Of a stretch of 57,861 bases of DNA, positions 30,896 to 39,455 are shown piece after piece. This DNA is from DASXYG01 sp036502625. GTDB lineage: Bacteria > Actinomycetota > Actinomycetes > Streptosporangiales > Streptosporangiaceae. Made by a program: the position numbers and the translations under genes. The stretch covers positions 1-57,861 of the forward strand of contig DASXYG010000037.1 of assembly GCA_036502625.1 (NCBI GenBank), in the 5' to 3' direction. The notes beneath the pieces were generated by a model. That model worked only from the letters and a program-made list of their open reading frames with translations. It was not told the DNA's origin and searched no databases. Position 1 is the stretch's first letter; each line of letters begins with the position of its first letter.

Positions 30896-33856
30896 GTGTC
30901 GCTGAAGATCGCCGATCTCGTTGCGTACATCACCGCTGATGACAAGGGATTCAAGACCGGCATGTCCGACGCTGAGGCGCGGATGCGGGGGTTCCAGCGC
31001 GACACGGACGGGCGTCTCCGCGACATGCGCGGCCGGTTCGTCAAGGAAGGCAAGGCCGCAGGTCAGGGCTTCACCGCGGGACTCGGGCCGGTCATGCCTG
31101 CGCTCGCCCACTTCCGGGTGCTGGTCACCGGCGGATCCGCCGCGATGTCCGTCATGGCGAAGACGGCGAAGGTCACGGCCATCACGCTCGGCATTCTCGG
31201 CGTCGCCGGCGCCGCCGCAGCGGGCGGCCTCGGCGTCGCGATGGCCGGCGTGTCCCTGGCAATCGCGGGCGTCGGCATCATCGCCGCGGCCACGTCGAAG
31301 CAGGTCAAGAACGCGTTTTCGTCGCTCGGCAAGGACCTGAAATCGCAGCTCCAGGCCGCGGCGGCACCGTTCCAGCCCGTGCTGCTGCACATCGCACAGC
31401 AGGTCCGCGGCCTGTTCGCCACCCTCAAGCCCGCCATCGCGCAGAGCTTCCAGACCCTCGCCCCGGTGGTCGGCGGGTTCGCCACGCAGCTCATCGGCGC
31501 GCTGCGCCCCTTCCTGCAATCGCTCATGGGGATCGGGCAGGCCATGGGCCCGTTGGTGACCGAGCTCGGGTCGGCGCTCGGGCCCCTGCTCATGGGCATC
31601 GCCCACATGCTGGAACCCATCGTGGGCGCGTTCTTGCAGGTCCACGGCGCCGTCTTCGCGCTGATCGCGGGCGTTGGGCAGTTGGTGGCCGCGCTCGGGC
31701 CGCTCCTCGCCGGCCTCGTACGGCTCGGCGCCCCGATCATCGGGCCCCTGCTCGGCCTCCTGACGCAGGTCGTCAAGACCCTGACGGCGGGCCTCGGCCC
31801 GGCGTTTACGCAGCTCGGCCCGATCATCGCCGACATCCTCGGGTTCTTCACCCGCGCAGTCGCCGGGCTACAGCCCGCCATCGCCGCGTTCGGGCACCTC
31901 GCGGTCGTGCTCGGCACGGCGTTCGGGAACGCGCTCGCGGTGGTGCTGCCCGTCCTGGTCCAGGTGATCAACGCTCTCGCCGGGCCGCTCGCGCAGGTGC
32001 TCGGCATCGCCGGGACCGCGTTCGCGCAGCTCATGACCGCGATCGCTCCCCTGCTGCCCCCGATCGCGCAGCTCGTGGCGCAGGTCGTCGGCGCGCTGGT
32101 CCCCGCGATCCGGCCGCTCATCCCGATCGTGGCGCAGCTCGCCGGCACCCTCGGCGGGATCCTGGTCGCGGCGCTGCGGATCATCGTCACCGCGATAACG
32201 CCGCTGCTGCCCGTCTTCTCGCAGCTCGTGGCAACGATCGGCACGGCGCTGCTGACCGCGATACGGCAGGTAGCGCCGTCGCTGCTGTCTATCGTGACCG
32301 CGTTCGCCGGCCTCATCCCGGTGATCACTCCCCTGATTCCGCCGCTCGGGCAGATCGTGTCCGCGCTGCTGCCCGTCCTGGTCGCCCTGATCCGGTCGAT
32401 GGCGCCCACGATCGTGCAGCTCGTTGGCCTCTTCGGGCAGTTGCTCACGTCGCTGGTGCCGCTCATGCCGGCGATCGCACAGTTGATCACGGCGATTGCG
32501 CCGCTGCTCGTCATGGTGGTGCAGGCACAGACCCGGTTCGCCGCACTGATCATGAAGGCGATCGTGCCCCTGATCACGGCGTTCATCAGGTTCCAGACCA
32601 CGATCATGGGTGGGGTCGCGATCGCGATCCGGTGGGTCGCGGCGCACGTCGCGCCCGCGTTCCAGTCGGCGAAGCGCGGCGTGCAGAACGCGGTCAACGG
32701 CGTCATCTCGGTGGTCGGCTGGTTCGGGTCGCTGCCGGGGAAGATGTCCGCGTGGATCGGCCGTACGAAGGACGCGGCCGTGTCCCGGTTCAACGCCATG
32801 GTGTCGTGGGTGCGGGGACTCCCCGGGAAGATCCTTTCCGGTCTCGGGCGGCTCGGGACGCTCCTGGTCAACGCTGGCCGTGACCTGATTCAGGGCCTCA
32901 TCAACGGCGTGAAGGCCATGGCGTCGAGCATCGCGTCGACGGCGCGGAACGTGGTCGCCGGCGCGGTGTCGTCGGCGAAGAAGGCGCTGGGGATCCACTC
33001 CCCCAGCAAGGTGTTCAAGTCCATCGGCAAGTACGTGGGCATCGGGTTCATCGACGGCATGACCGGCACACAGGCCGCGATCAAGTCGAAGTCCACGCAG
33101 CTCGCGAAGCTGGTCCGCGACTCGTTCAAGGGCGAGGCGGAAAAGTACCTGCTCAAACAGGTTGCGGCCACGAACAGCAAGCTGCAATCCCTGGCGAAGC
33201 AGCGCGACAGCATCGCGGCGAAGATCAAGACCGCAACCGACTTCGCCACGAGCACGACGCAGAACGCGCAGCAGTTCGCCGGCCTGACGAACCTCGGCAC
33301 GATCAACGACGCGGGGGACATCAAGACGGGCCTCACACAGCGGCTGGGGCAGCTCAAAGGGTTCGCGGCCACCATCAAAAAGCTAGTCGGGATGGGCGTC
33401 TCCAAGAGCCTGCTGCAGCAGATCATCGCGGCCGGCCCCGACCAGGGCGGCGCCCTCGCCGACGCGCTCGTACACGCCGACAAGGCAACGTTCGCGACGA
33501 TCAACCAGACACAGAAGCAGATCGACGCGACGGCCAAGGCCCTCGGCAACGCGTCCGCGGACGCCCTGTACGACTCGGGGAAGCACGCCGCGGACGGGTT
33601 CCTGACCGGCCTGAAAGCGTCCGAGAACGCGATCGACGCGCAGATGCGGAAGGCCGCGCAGACGCTGGCGAACGCGATCAAGGCCGCGATCAAGCGGAAC
33701 ACCACCGTGAGCCTTCCCGCGAAGGGCAACGCGGCCGGGTCCGCGATCAAGGGCACCCTGTCGAACGGCGTGCACGTCGCGAACGTGAACGTCGTCAGCG
33801 CCGGTTCCACGTTCAGCACACGCCAGGTGGCGGCCGATCTGGCGTGGCACCTGTGA
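30896..33856 (+). CDS. tape measure protein
   Basis: 986 aa from GTG 30896, chosen because GAGGGGG lies nine bases before it; GTG 30887 is too close to that site. N-terminal phage tail domain (LKIADLVAYITADDKGFKTG), then a very long Ala/Leu/Ile-rich region with repeating hydrophobic helices (LAPVVGGFATQLIGALRPFL and similar) and a coiled C-terminal third. Length sets the tail at roughly 150 nm by the usual 1.5 angstrom per residue rule. Confidence 0.9.
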   Translation: MSLKIADLVAYITADDKGFKTGMSDAEARMRGFQRDTDGRLRDMRGRFVKEGKAAGQGFTAGLGPVMPALAHFRVLVTGGSAAMSVMAKTAKVTAITLGILGVAGAAAAGGLGVAMAGVSLAIAGVGIIAAATSKQVKNAFSSLGKDLKSQLQAAAAPFQPVLLHIAQQVRGLFATLKPAIAQSFQTLAPVVGGFATQLIGALRPFLQSLMGIGQAMGPLVTELGSALGPLLMGIAHMLEPIVGAFLQVHGAVFALIAGVGQLVAALGPLLAGLVRLGAPIIGPLLGLLTQVVKTLTAGLGPAFTQLGPIIADILGFFTRAVAGLQPAIAAFGHLAVVLGTAFGNALAVVLPVLVQVINALAGPLAQVLGIAGTAFAQLMTAIAPLLPPIAQLVAQVVGALVPAIRPLIPIVAQLAGTLGGILVAALRIIVTAITPLLPVFSQLVATIGTALLTAIRQVAPSLLSIVTAFAGLIPVITPLIPPLGQIVSALLPVLVALIRSMAPTIVQLVGLFGQLLTSLVPLMPAIAQLITAIAPLLVMVVQAQTRFAALIMKAIVPLITAFIRFQTTIMGGVAIAIRWVAAHVAPAFQSAKRGVQNAVNGVISVVGWFGSLPGKMSAWIGRTKDAAVSRFNAMVSWVRGLPGKILSGLGRLGTLLVNAGRDLIQGLINGVKAMASSIASTARNVVAGAVSSAKKALGIHSPSKVFKSIGKYVGIGFIDGMTGTQAAIKSKSTQLAKLVRDSFKGEAEKYLLKQVAATNSKLQSLAKQRDSIAAKIKTATDFATSTTQNAQQFAGLTNLGTINDAGDIKTGLTQRLGQLKGFAATIKKLVGMGVSKSLLQQIIAAGPDQGGALADALVHADKATFATINQTQKQIDATAKALGNASADALYDSGKHAADGFLTGLKASENAIDAQMRKAAQTLANAIKAAIKRNTTVSLPAKGNAAGSAIKGTLSNGVHVANVNVVSAGSTFSTRQVAADLAWHL

Positions 33857-33883
33857 CCGGCCAGCGCGGGCGGGGGTGGTGAC

Positions 33884-34810
33884 GTGGGAATCCCCGCCGT
33901 ACCGCCCCCGCCCGCGCCGCCCACCATCCCCGCGCCGCTCACCGGCGACCCGGTGCTCGACGGGGAAGCGTCGGTGCGGGGGCTGGTCATGTCCCCGTAC
34001 GCGGCGCGCGGCCCCGTGCGGCTCCTCAGGTTCAACCCGTACGGCGTGCGCGCCGTACGGGAGACCGACGAGGACAAGCCGGGGATGCACGGCTCCTACA
34101 CCGGCCCCGACTACCTGCCGTCCCTGCAAATCCCCATGTCGCTGCGGGTATCCGTGGGGAGCATGGCGGGCGCCGTCGCGCTGCTCACGCAGGTGGTCGA
34201 CGCGTTCGCGCCGCTCGCCGGCGCGGATGACGAGACAACGCCGCTGCTGTGGCGCATGGACGGCCGCCTGTGGCTGCGGTGGGTCAAGCCGCGGCTCCTC
34301 GACCCGGACACGTCGCGCATCGGCGCGGGCGCGTGGACGGCCGACGGGGGCGTGACCGCGCCGGATCCCCTGTACTACCTGGCCGAGCCCGTCAACGCCC
34401 CCACGCTGTCCCTGGCGGCCCCGGACGGGGTACCGGTGCCGCTCGACGTCCCGGTCGTGCTGCCGCCCCGTACGGGCATCGACACAGCCACCATCACCAA
34501 CGAAGGCACCCAACCCGCCCCGCTCCTGCTGACGCTGCGCGGGCCGGGCCGCGGGCTCGGCGCCCAGATCGACGGCACGGCCATCTGGTGGGACCTCGAA
34601 CTCGCAGACGGCGACGTGCTGCTCGTGGACACGGACGCCGGTACGGCGCTGCTCAACGGCAGCGCCTACCGCGCCCCCGCCCCCGGCTCGGCCGTCACGA
34701 GCCTGTTCCGACTGCCGCGCGGGGCGCACACGCTGCGGATGCTCGGCACCCCCACCACCACCGCGAGGCCGCCGACGCTCGACGTGCAGTGGCGGCACAC
34801 CTACCTGTAA
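33884..34810 (+). CDS. distal tail protein (Dit-like)
   Basis: 308 aa. GTG 33884. A Pro-rich start is followed by YAARGPVRLLRFNPYGVRAV, the LWRMDGRLWLRWVKPRLLD core and a C-terminal galectin-like half (LLLTLRGPGRGLGAQIDG). It follows the tape measure, the normal place of the tail hub protein that links tube and tip. Confidence 0.7.
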   Translation: MGIPAVPPPPAPPTIPAPLTGDPVLDGEASVRGLVMSPYAARGPVRLLRFNPYGVRAVRETDEDKPGMHGSYTGPDYLPSLQIPMSLRVSVGSMAGAVALLTQVVDAFAPLAGADDETTPLLWRMDGRLWLRWVKPRLLDPDTSRIGAGAWTADGGVTAPDPLYYLAEPVNAPTLSLAAPDGVPVPLDVPVVLPPRTGIDTATITNEGTQPAPLLLTLRGPGRGLGAQIDGTAIWWDLELADGDVLLVDTDAGTALLNGSAYRAPAPGSAVTSLFRLPRGAHTLRMLGTPTTTARPPTLDVQWRHTYL

Positions 34811-34822
34811 GGGGGCCTCACC

Positions 34823-35740
34823 ATGGCAAACACGGTCACAGCGGCCCCGCCGGTCTTCGCGGACGGGTTCACGTACGCGGGCGCGGTGCTGCGCCGGCAC
34901 CTCCTCGGCGCGGTGTTCCCGTCCGCCGGGCGGGTGCGCGGCACCGACCCGGGGGCGCTCCCCACCCCGGACATGCGGGTACGGCTCCCCGCGGGCCTGT
35001 ACCTGGTCGACGACGGGCAAGGCGGCTACTACCCGGTCGAGTGCGAGACGCAAACGGACCTGGACATTGCGGCGTCCTCGGCGACGTTCAGCCGTAAGGA
35101 CCTGCTAATCGCCGAGGTCGTCGACAACGGCACCGCGGACACGACCCTGTACCGGTTCCGGATCCTGACCGGCACCCCCGCAGGCTCGCCGTCCGCGCCG
35201 GCGCTTCCGCCCACCGACCAGCCGACCGGCCGCGCGCTCGCCGTCTTGGAGATCACGGTCCGCCCCAACGCCGAGAGCAACGGCAAGATCCGCGCGGAGG
35301 ACTGCAAGGTGGTGGCGCCGTGGGCGGCCACCACACCGCGGCCCGTACGGTCCCGGCAGATCGCCGACGCCGGCAACACGGACTTCGGTGTCGCGTCCAC
35401 CTGGTCGGACTTCTCCGCCGCGAAGTGGCCGGCCATCACGTTCGTCGCGCCCCGCTCCGGCCAGGTGTGGATCACGGTCTCGGCGAACGTGGACCAGCTC
35501 AACACCACGTCCGCGTCAGCGTGGGCGGGGTGGAGGATCTCCGGCACCGGCGTCTCCTACGACGCGACCGACCGGCAAGGCGTCTCGGCGAAGGCGGGCC
35601 GTACGTACGCGTCGAAGCGCGTCCTGGTCGACGTCCCGCCCGGCGTGACCGTGACCGTCACCCCGCAGTGGTGGGTTTCGAGCTCGGGCGCCACGACCAC
35701 CATCACGGATGGTGAGCTGGACGTCGAGCCCGTCGCATGA
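34823..35740 (+). CDS. tail tip / baseplate-type protein
   Basis: 305 aa. ATG 34823 with AAGGGGG upstream. First half with YYPVECETQTDLDIAASSA and DLLIAEVVDNGTADTTLYRF resembles N-terminal domains of baseplate upper proteins. The second half is a beta-sandwich-like domain rich in Thr/Ser/Val. Likely structural, possibly carbohydrate binding. Confidence 0.6.
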   Translation: MANTVTAAPPVFADGFTYAGAVLRRHLLGAVFPSAGRVRGTDPGALPTPDMRVRLPAGLYLVDDGQGGYYPVECETQTDLDIAASSATFSRKDLLIAEVVDNGTADTTLYRFRILTGTPAGSPSAPALPPTDQPTGRALAVLEITVRPNAESNGKIRAEDCKVVAPWAATTPRPVRSRQIADAGNTDFGVASTWSDFSAAKWPAITFVAPRSGQVWITVSANVDQLNTTSASAWAGWRISGTGVSYDATDRQGVSAKAGRTYASKRVLVDVPPGVTVTVTPQWWVSSSGATTTITDGELDVEPVA

Positions 35741-36861
35741 CGACGTACCGGTACCCCACGTACGACCTCCTGTCCGGCGCCGAGGTCGCCGAGCACCTGC
35801 CGCTGACGGTGGAGGACTTCACGCGGTCACTGTCCGAGGCGGGCGGCATCTCCGCGTCCCTGCCCATGCGCGACCCTAAGGTGCGGCAGCTCAACCCGCG
35901 CGGCGCCACCACCCCGCGCCGCACCCTCCTGCGCGCGCTCCGGGATGACGTGCCGGTGTGGGAAGGGATCATCTGGACGCGCCGGTACACCGCGAGCGAC
36001 GGCAAGCTCGTGCTCGGCGCGACCGAGATCCGCGACTACTTCTCCCACCGCATCCTGCGGGCCCTCGACCCGGCCACGCCCCGCACGCTGACGTTCGAGC
36101 AGGTCGACCAGCTCGCCGTGTTCCGCGCGCTCATCGCCGACATGCAGGCCGTGCAGTTCGGCGGCCTCATGCCCGGGAACCTCGCCATCGAGCTCGGCGC
36201 CGAGACGTCCGGGGTGCTGATCGACCGCAAGGACACGATCGACGACAAGCAGGCGTACCACGGCTACGAAATGCGCCCGTACGCCGATCTCCTCGACGAA
36301 CTCGCCAACGCCGACGACGGTTTCGAATGGCGCATCGACCCGTACGAGGGCCCGAACCGTGAACCCCGGCGGCGGCTTGTGCTCGGGTATCCGCGGCTCG
36401 GCCGCGACCCCGGCCCGGACTGCACCACGCTGGAGTACCCGGGCGCCGTCACCGACTACAGCTACGACGAGGACGGCACGAACAGCGCTGACGTGCTCGT
36501 GGCGCTCGGCGCGGGCGAAGAGCAGGCCATGCGCTGGTCGGCCGCGACCGACGTCGACGCGCTCGTAGGCGGGTGGCCGCTCCTCGAAACCACCACGGAC
36601 CACAAGTCCATCAGCGTGCAGGCCGACTTGGATCGGCTCGCCGCGGGGGACCTGGCCACCGTGAGCGGCGACGTCGTGATCACGTCCCTGACCGTACGCG
36701 GCCGCCCGGATGTTGAGCCGGGGGACTGGGTCCGCACCCGCATCTTCGACCGGGCCCTGTCCGATGAGGTCGTGGACCGGTACGTGCGTGCCCTGTCCGT
36801 GAAGACGGCGCCGGGCCCGCCGGAGCGGACCACGATCGCCGTCGAGGACGCGAGGGGGTGA
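35737..36861 (+). CDS. tail-associated hub protein (Gp37/Tal-like)
   Basis: 374 aa. ATG 35737 overlaps the previous stop (ATGA). Pattern VWEGIIWTRRYTASDGKLVL, the DDKQAYHGYEMRPYADLLDE segment and DGFEWRIDPYEG match the siphovirus ReqiPepy6 Gp37-like hub family. The C-terminal half has the beta hairpins of the hub. It anchors the receptor-binding parts. Confidence 0.7.
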   Translation: MTTYRYPTYDLLSGAEVAEHLPLTVEDFTRSLSEAGGISASLPMRDPKVRQLNPRGATTPRRTLLRALRDDVPVWEGIIWTRRYTASDGKLVLGATEIRDYFSHRILRALDPATPRTLTFEQVDQLAVFRALIADMQAVQFGGLMPGNLAIELGAETSGVLIDRKDTIDDKQAYHGYEMRPYADLLDELANADDGFEWRIDPYEGPNREPRRRLVLGYPRLGRDPGPDCTTLEYPGAVTDYSYDEDGTNSADVLVALGAGEEQAMRWSAATDVDALVGGWPLLETTTDHKSISVQADLDRLAAGDLATVSGDVVITSLTVRGRPDVEPGDWVRTRIFDRALSDEVVDRYVRALSVKTAPGPPERTTIAVEDARG

Positions 36862-36862
36862 C

Positions 36863-37543
36863 GTGGGTAACCAGAACGTGCCCCGCGACGAGAACACGCT
36901 CAAACGCCGTCTGGCCGCGCTGGAGAAGGCCGTGCAGCGGCTACAGACCACCCCCCGCGCAGGCAAGACGTCGATCAGCGGCGGCCGGTTCGAGATCCTC
37001 GACGGCGGCACCCTCGCCGTCGTCGACGCCGCCGGGCACACGCTCCTCACCGCGGGCATCGTCACCGCGGGCGGCGCCGTGGGGATCGCCCTGCGCGACA
37101 CCGCCGGCAACCTGCTGCTGTCCACGGACTGGGGGAGCGGCGATGGTACCGGCCTCGGCTGGCCCGCCATCCCCTACACCCCCACCGACTTCGACACGTT
37201 CAAGCAGGTCAACGGCACCGATTGGGCGTCGGTGATGGGTGCTCAGGCACCCCGGCAGCACAACCAGATCCGGACGTCCGCGTACGCGTACTGCGACGCC
37301 GGCACCACCGGCGACCTGAGGATCGAGGCGACCGCGGACGGCGGCGCCACCTGGTCAGTGGTCGGCGGCCCGTGGCCCGTGACCGCCACCGGCACGACGC
37401 TGATCGAGACGTGCCCCCTGCCCGCGGGCGCGTGGGGCTCCCTGTCCGGCATGGCCCTGGAAGCGCGCCGTACGGGCGGCACCGGGAACGTCTACATTCA
37501 GCCGTACTCCGTGGTCGGCGTGCCCTCAGCGGGCACCCTGTGA
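36863..37543 (+). CDS. minor tail protein with coiled-coil N-terminus
   Basis: 226 aa. GTG 36863, one base after the preceding stop. A short coiled coil (RDENTLKRRLAALEKAVQRL) is followed by a beta-rich segment (RFEILDGGTLAVVDAAGHTL) and a jelly-roll-like C-terminus. Typical trimeric tail accessory protein of actinophages. Confidence 0.65.
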   Translation: MGNQNVPRDENTLKRRLAALEKAVQRLQTTPRAGKTSISGGRFEILDGGTLAVVDAAGHTLLTAGIVTAGGAVGIALRDTAGNLLLSTDWGSGDGTGLGWPAIPYTPTDFDTFKQVNGTDWASVMGAQAPRQHNQIRTSAYAYCDAGTTGDLRIEATADGGATWSVVGGPWPVTATGTTLIETCPLPAGAWGSLSGMALEARRTGGTGNVYIQPYSVVGVPSAGTL

Positions 37544-37839
37544 TCGCCGCCGCCATCGAGGGCGCGGCCGGTGTGCTCGGCGTTCCCGCTTCCGTGCTCA
37601 CGGTCGGCGGGCTCCTCGGCCTGGCCGTGCTGCTTGTCCTGACCGGCCGCCTCGTGCCGCGCCGGACCCTCGTCGACAAGATCGCCGAGGCGGAGCGGTG
37701 GCGCGAGGCGTACGAGCACGCGGAGGAGGCGCGCGCCGAGCAGGCCGAGCAGATCGGGGAACTCGTCGAGCTGGCGCGCACCACGCACGCGGCGATTGCT
37801 TCGCTGCCTCGGAGGCGATCCGATGACGTGGCGACGTAG
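37540..37839 (+). CDS. membrane protein with C-terminal coiled coil
   Basis: 99 aa. GTG 37540 overlaps the previous stop (GTGA). One or two hydrophobic segments (about residues 12-37) then a charged helix (AEAERWREAYEHAEEARAEQ). In the lysis-proximal cassette; a holin-associated or spanin-like role is possible. Confidence 0.6.
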   Translation: MIAAAIEGAAGVLGVPASVLTVGGLLGLAVLLVLTGRLVPRRTLVDKIAEAERWREAYEHAEEARAEQAEQIGELVELARTTHAAIASLPRRRSDDVAT

Positions 37840-38020
37840 ACGCCGGCGCCCGGAGGGCCTGGTCGAGGCGGAGCAGGCCGTACAACACTCCGCGGAGCGG
37901 CTGAGGGAGACGCGCGCGGCGACCCCACCGATACGCGCGATCGCCGCCGAGCTGCGCGCCATGCGCGCCCGGAACCACTTTGCCGAACGCGTCAGGGCCG
38001 CGTTGGAGGGGGAGACGTGA
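37823..38020 (+). CDS. small basic helical protein (DUF7620-like)
   Basis: 65 aa. ATG 37823 overlaps the previous gene. Starts MTWRRRRRRPEG, continues as a single charged helix and ends RNHFAERVRAALEGE. The end motif resembles small actinophage proteins of the DUF7620 type; the name is from memory. Confidence 0.55.
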   Translation: MTWRRRRRRPEGLVEAEQAVQHSAERLRETRAATPPIRAIAAELRAMRARNHFAERVRAALEGET

Positions 38021-38340
38021 ATGTCCTGATCAGCGCCCTGATATGGGCGTCGACGGTCGGCGCTTGGGTGTTCGTGCTCGGGTACGGCGTCCTCGCGCCG
38101 TGGTGGCGGTCCGACGTCGGTCGGCACCTGTGGACGTGGGGCCTCATGGTCGCGCTCTTGCTCACGATGATCGTGGTCACGCAGCTACTCGGCCGGGACT
38201 ACGCCGGGCGGGAAGGTGTGCGCGTGGCCGCGTACAGCCTGCTTACGGTCATGATCTGGCGGCACGTCGCGCTCCTCGCCCGGCTACAGCTACGCCGCCG
38301 CACCCGCGGCCGGCACGACCAGACGGAAGGCGGCGGATGA
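38017..38340 (+). CDS. putative phage holin (multi-span membrane protein)
   Basis: 107 aa. GTG 38017 overlaps the previous stop (GTGA). Three hydrophobic segments (about residues 5-28, 40-60, 70-88) with APWWRSDVGRHLWTWG between the first two and a basic C-terminus. Size, topology and the overlap with the endolysin gene argue for a holin or holin partner. Confidence 0.65.
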   Translation: MNVLISALIWASTVGAWVFVLGYGVLAPWWRSDVGRHLWTWGLMVALLLTMIVVTQLLGRDYAGREGVRVAAYSLLTVMIWRHVALLARLQLRRRTRGRHDQTEGGG

Positions 38341-39380
38341 TGCTGCACGGTATCGACGTGTCGAACTGGCAAGGCTCCCTGAACTGGGGGAGCCTCAAGA
38401 GCAAGTACGGCCTGGCGTTCGGGATCACGAAGGTGTCCGAGGGCACGACCTACACCGACCCGTTCGGGCGCGGCAACCTCGCCGGCATGAAGGCGAACGG
38501 CCTGGTACGGGGTGTGTACCACTTCGCCCGCCCCGGGAACTCCGTGAATCAGGAGGCCGACCACTTCGTGTCCTGCGCGCGCGCGGCCGGATGGCAGCGC
38601 GGCGACCTCGTGGCGCTGGACATCGAGACCAACGACGGCCGCACACCCGCGCAGGTGGCGTCCTGGTGCCTCGCCTGGTGCCGCCGCGTAGAGGCGGCCC
38701 TCGGCGTCCGCCCGATCGTGTACACGTTCCTGTCGTACGCGCGAGGCGGCTACTGCGCCGGGCTCGGCGCCTACCCGCTGTGGATCGCGGACCCGTCGGC
38801 CACGGCCGGTAAGCCGCGCGTACCCACGGGCCCGTGGTCGAAGTGGGCGTTCCACCAGTACAGCGACAGCCCGTACGACCTCGACCTTTTCAACGGCGAC
38901 ACGACCGCGCTGCGCGCGCTCGCGGTCGGCGCCGCAGCCCCCGACATCCAGGAGGACGACGACATGGGCACGCTCATGAACATCGACCGGTCTCCGGCCG
39001 CGAAGGTGATCCACTGCCCCGCGGGGGAGTGGACGAACCTGCGGTTCGACCGGCAGTGGCAGCCCGCCGTGAAGGGCGACAAGCGCGGCGGTGACTGGGC
39101 CGTCATCCTCGGCAACGCCACGCACGCGTTCAACCTCGCCGGCGACGCGATCGCACACCTGTCCGGGCAGGTGTCCGGGCAGCTCCGCACCGCGCAGTAC
39201 GTCGCGGACCCGTACAAGCTGCACGAGGCCAACCCCACCGTGTCGTTCTCCGGCTCCGCGCCGCAGCTCGCGGTACACGCCAGCGTCGCGAAGGGCTGCC
39301 ACCGGTACGTGCAGATCCGCCCCGACGTCCCGGTCGACGTCCTGTACTGCGCGTTCATGGGGTTCTACCAGCAGCGATAA
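38337..39380 (+). CDS. endolysin, GH25 lysozyme
   Basis: 347 aa. ATG 38337 overlaps the previous stop. Residues ~3-200 are a GH25 domain: GIDVSNWQG, ITKVSEGTTYTDP, VYHFARPG, and LDIETND supplying the catalytic Asp and Glu, then YPLWIADPS and WAFHQYSDSP. After a linker with an acidic patch (QEDDDMG), a C-terminal ~130-residue domain probably binds the cell wall. It cleaves peptidoglycan glycan strands for lysis. No signal peptide, consistent with holin-dependent release. Confidence 0.9.
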   Translation: MMLHGIDVSNWQGSLNWGSLKSKYGLAFGITKVSEGTTYTDPFGRGNLAGMKANGLVRGVYHFARPGNSVNQEADHFVSCARAAGWQRGDLVALDIETNDGRTPAQVASWCLAWCRRVEAALGVRPIVYTFLSYARGGYCAGLGAYPLWIADPSATAGKPRVPTGPWSKWAFHQYSDSPYDLDLFNGDTTALRALAVGAAAPDIQEDDDMGTLMNIDRSPAAKVIHCPAGEWTNLRFDRQWQPAVKGDKRGGDWAVILGNATHAFNLAGDAIAHLSGQVSGQLRTAQYVADPYKLHEANPTVSFSGSAPQLAVHASVAKGCHRYVQIRPDVPVDVLYCAFMGFYQQR

Positions 39381-39411
39381 CCCGCCGCAGGGACCCAATC
39401 CTCGAGGATTT

Positions 39412-39434
39412 CCCCCGCAAGGCGCGGGGGTTTT
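39412..39434 (+). terminator. intrinsic terminator after the endolysin
   Basis: CCCCCGC / GCGGGGG 7-bp stem with a five-base loop followed by TTTT. It carries the 20-mer shared with the terminator before terS. Confidence 0.75.
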
Positions 39435-39455
39435 CGCATGTCAGGAGACCGTTAC

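Noticed and set aside
39438..39455. ATG 39438 as start of the M4 protease
   Set aside because: It lies within the repeated terminator 20-mer and before the AGGAG site; GTG 39456 has correct spacing.
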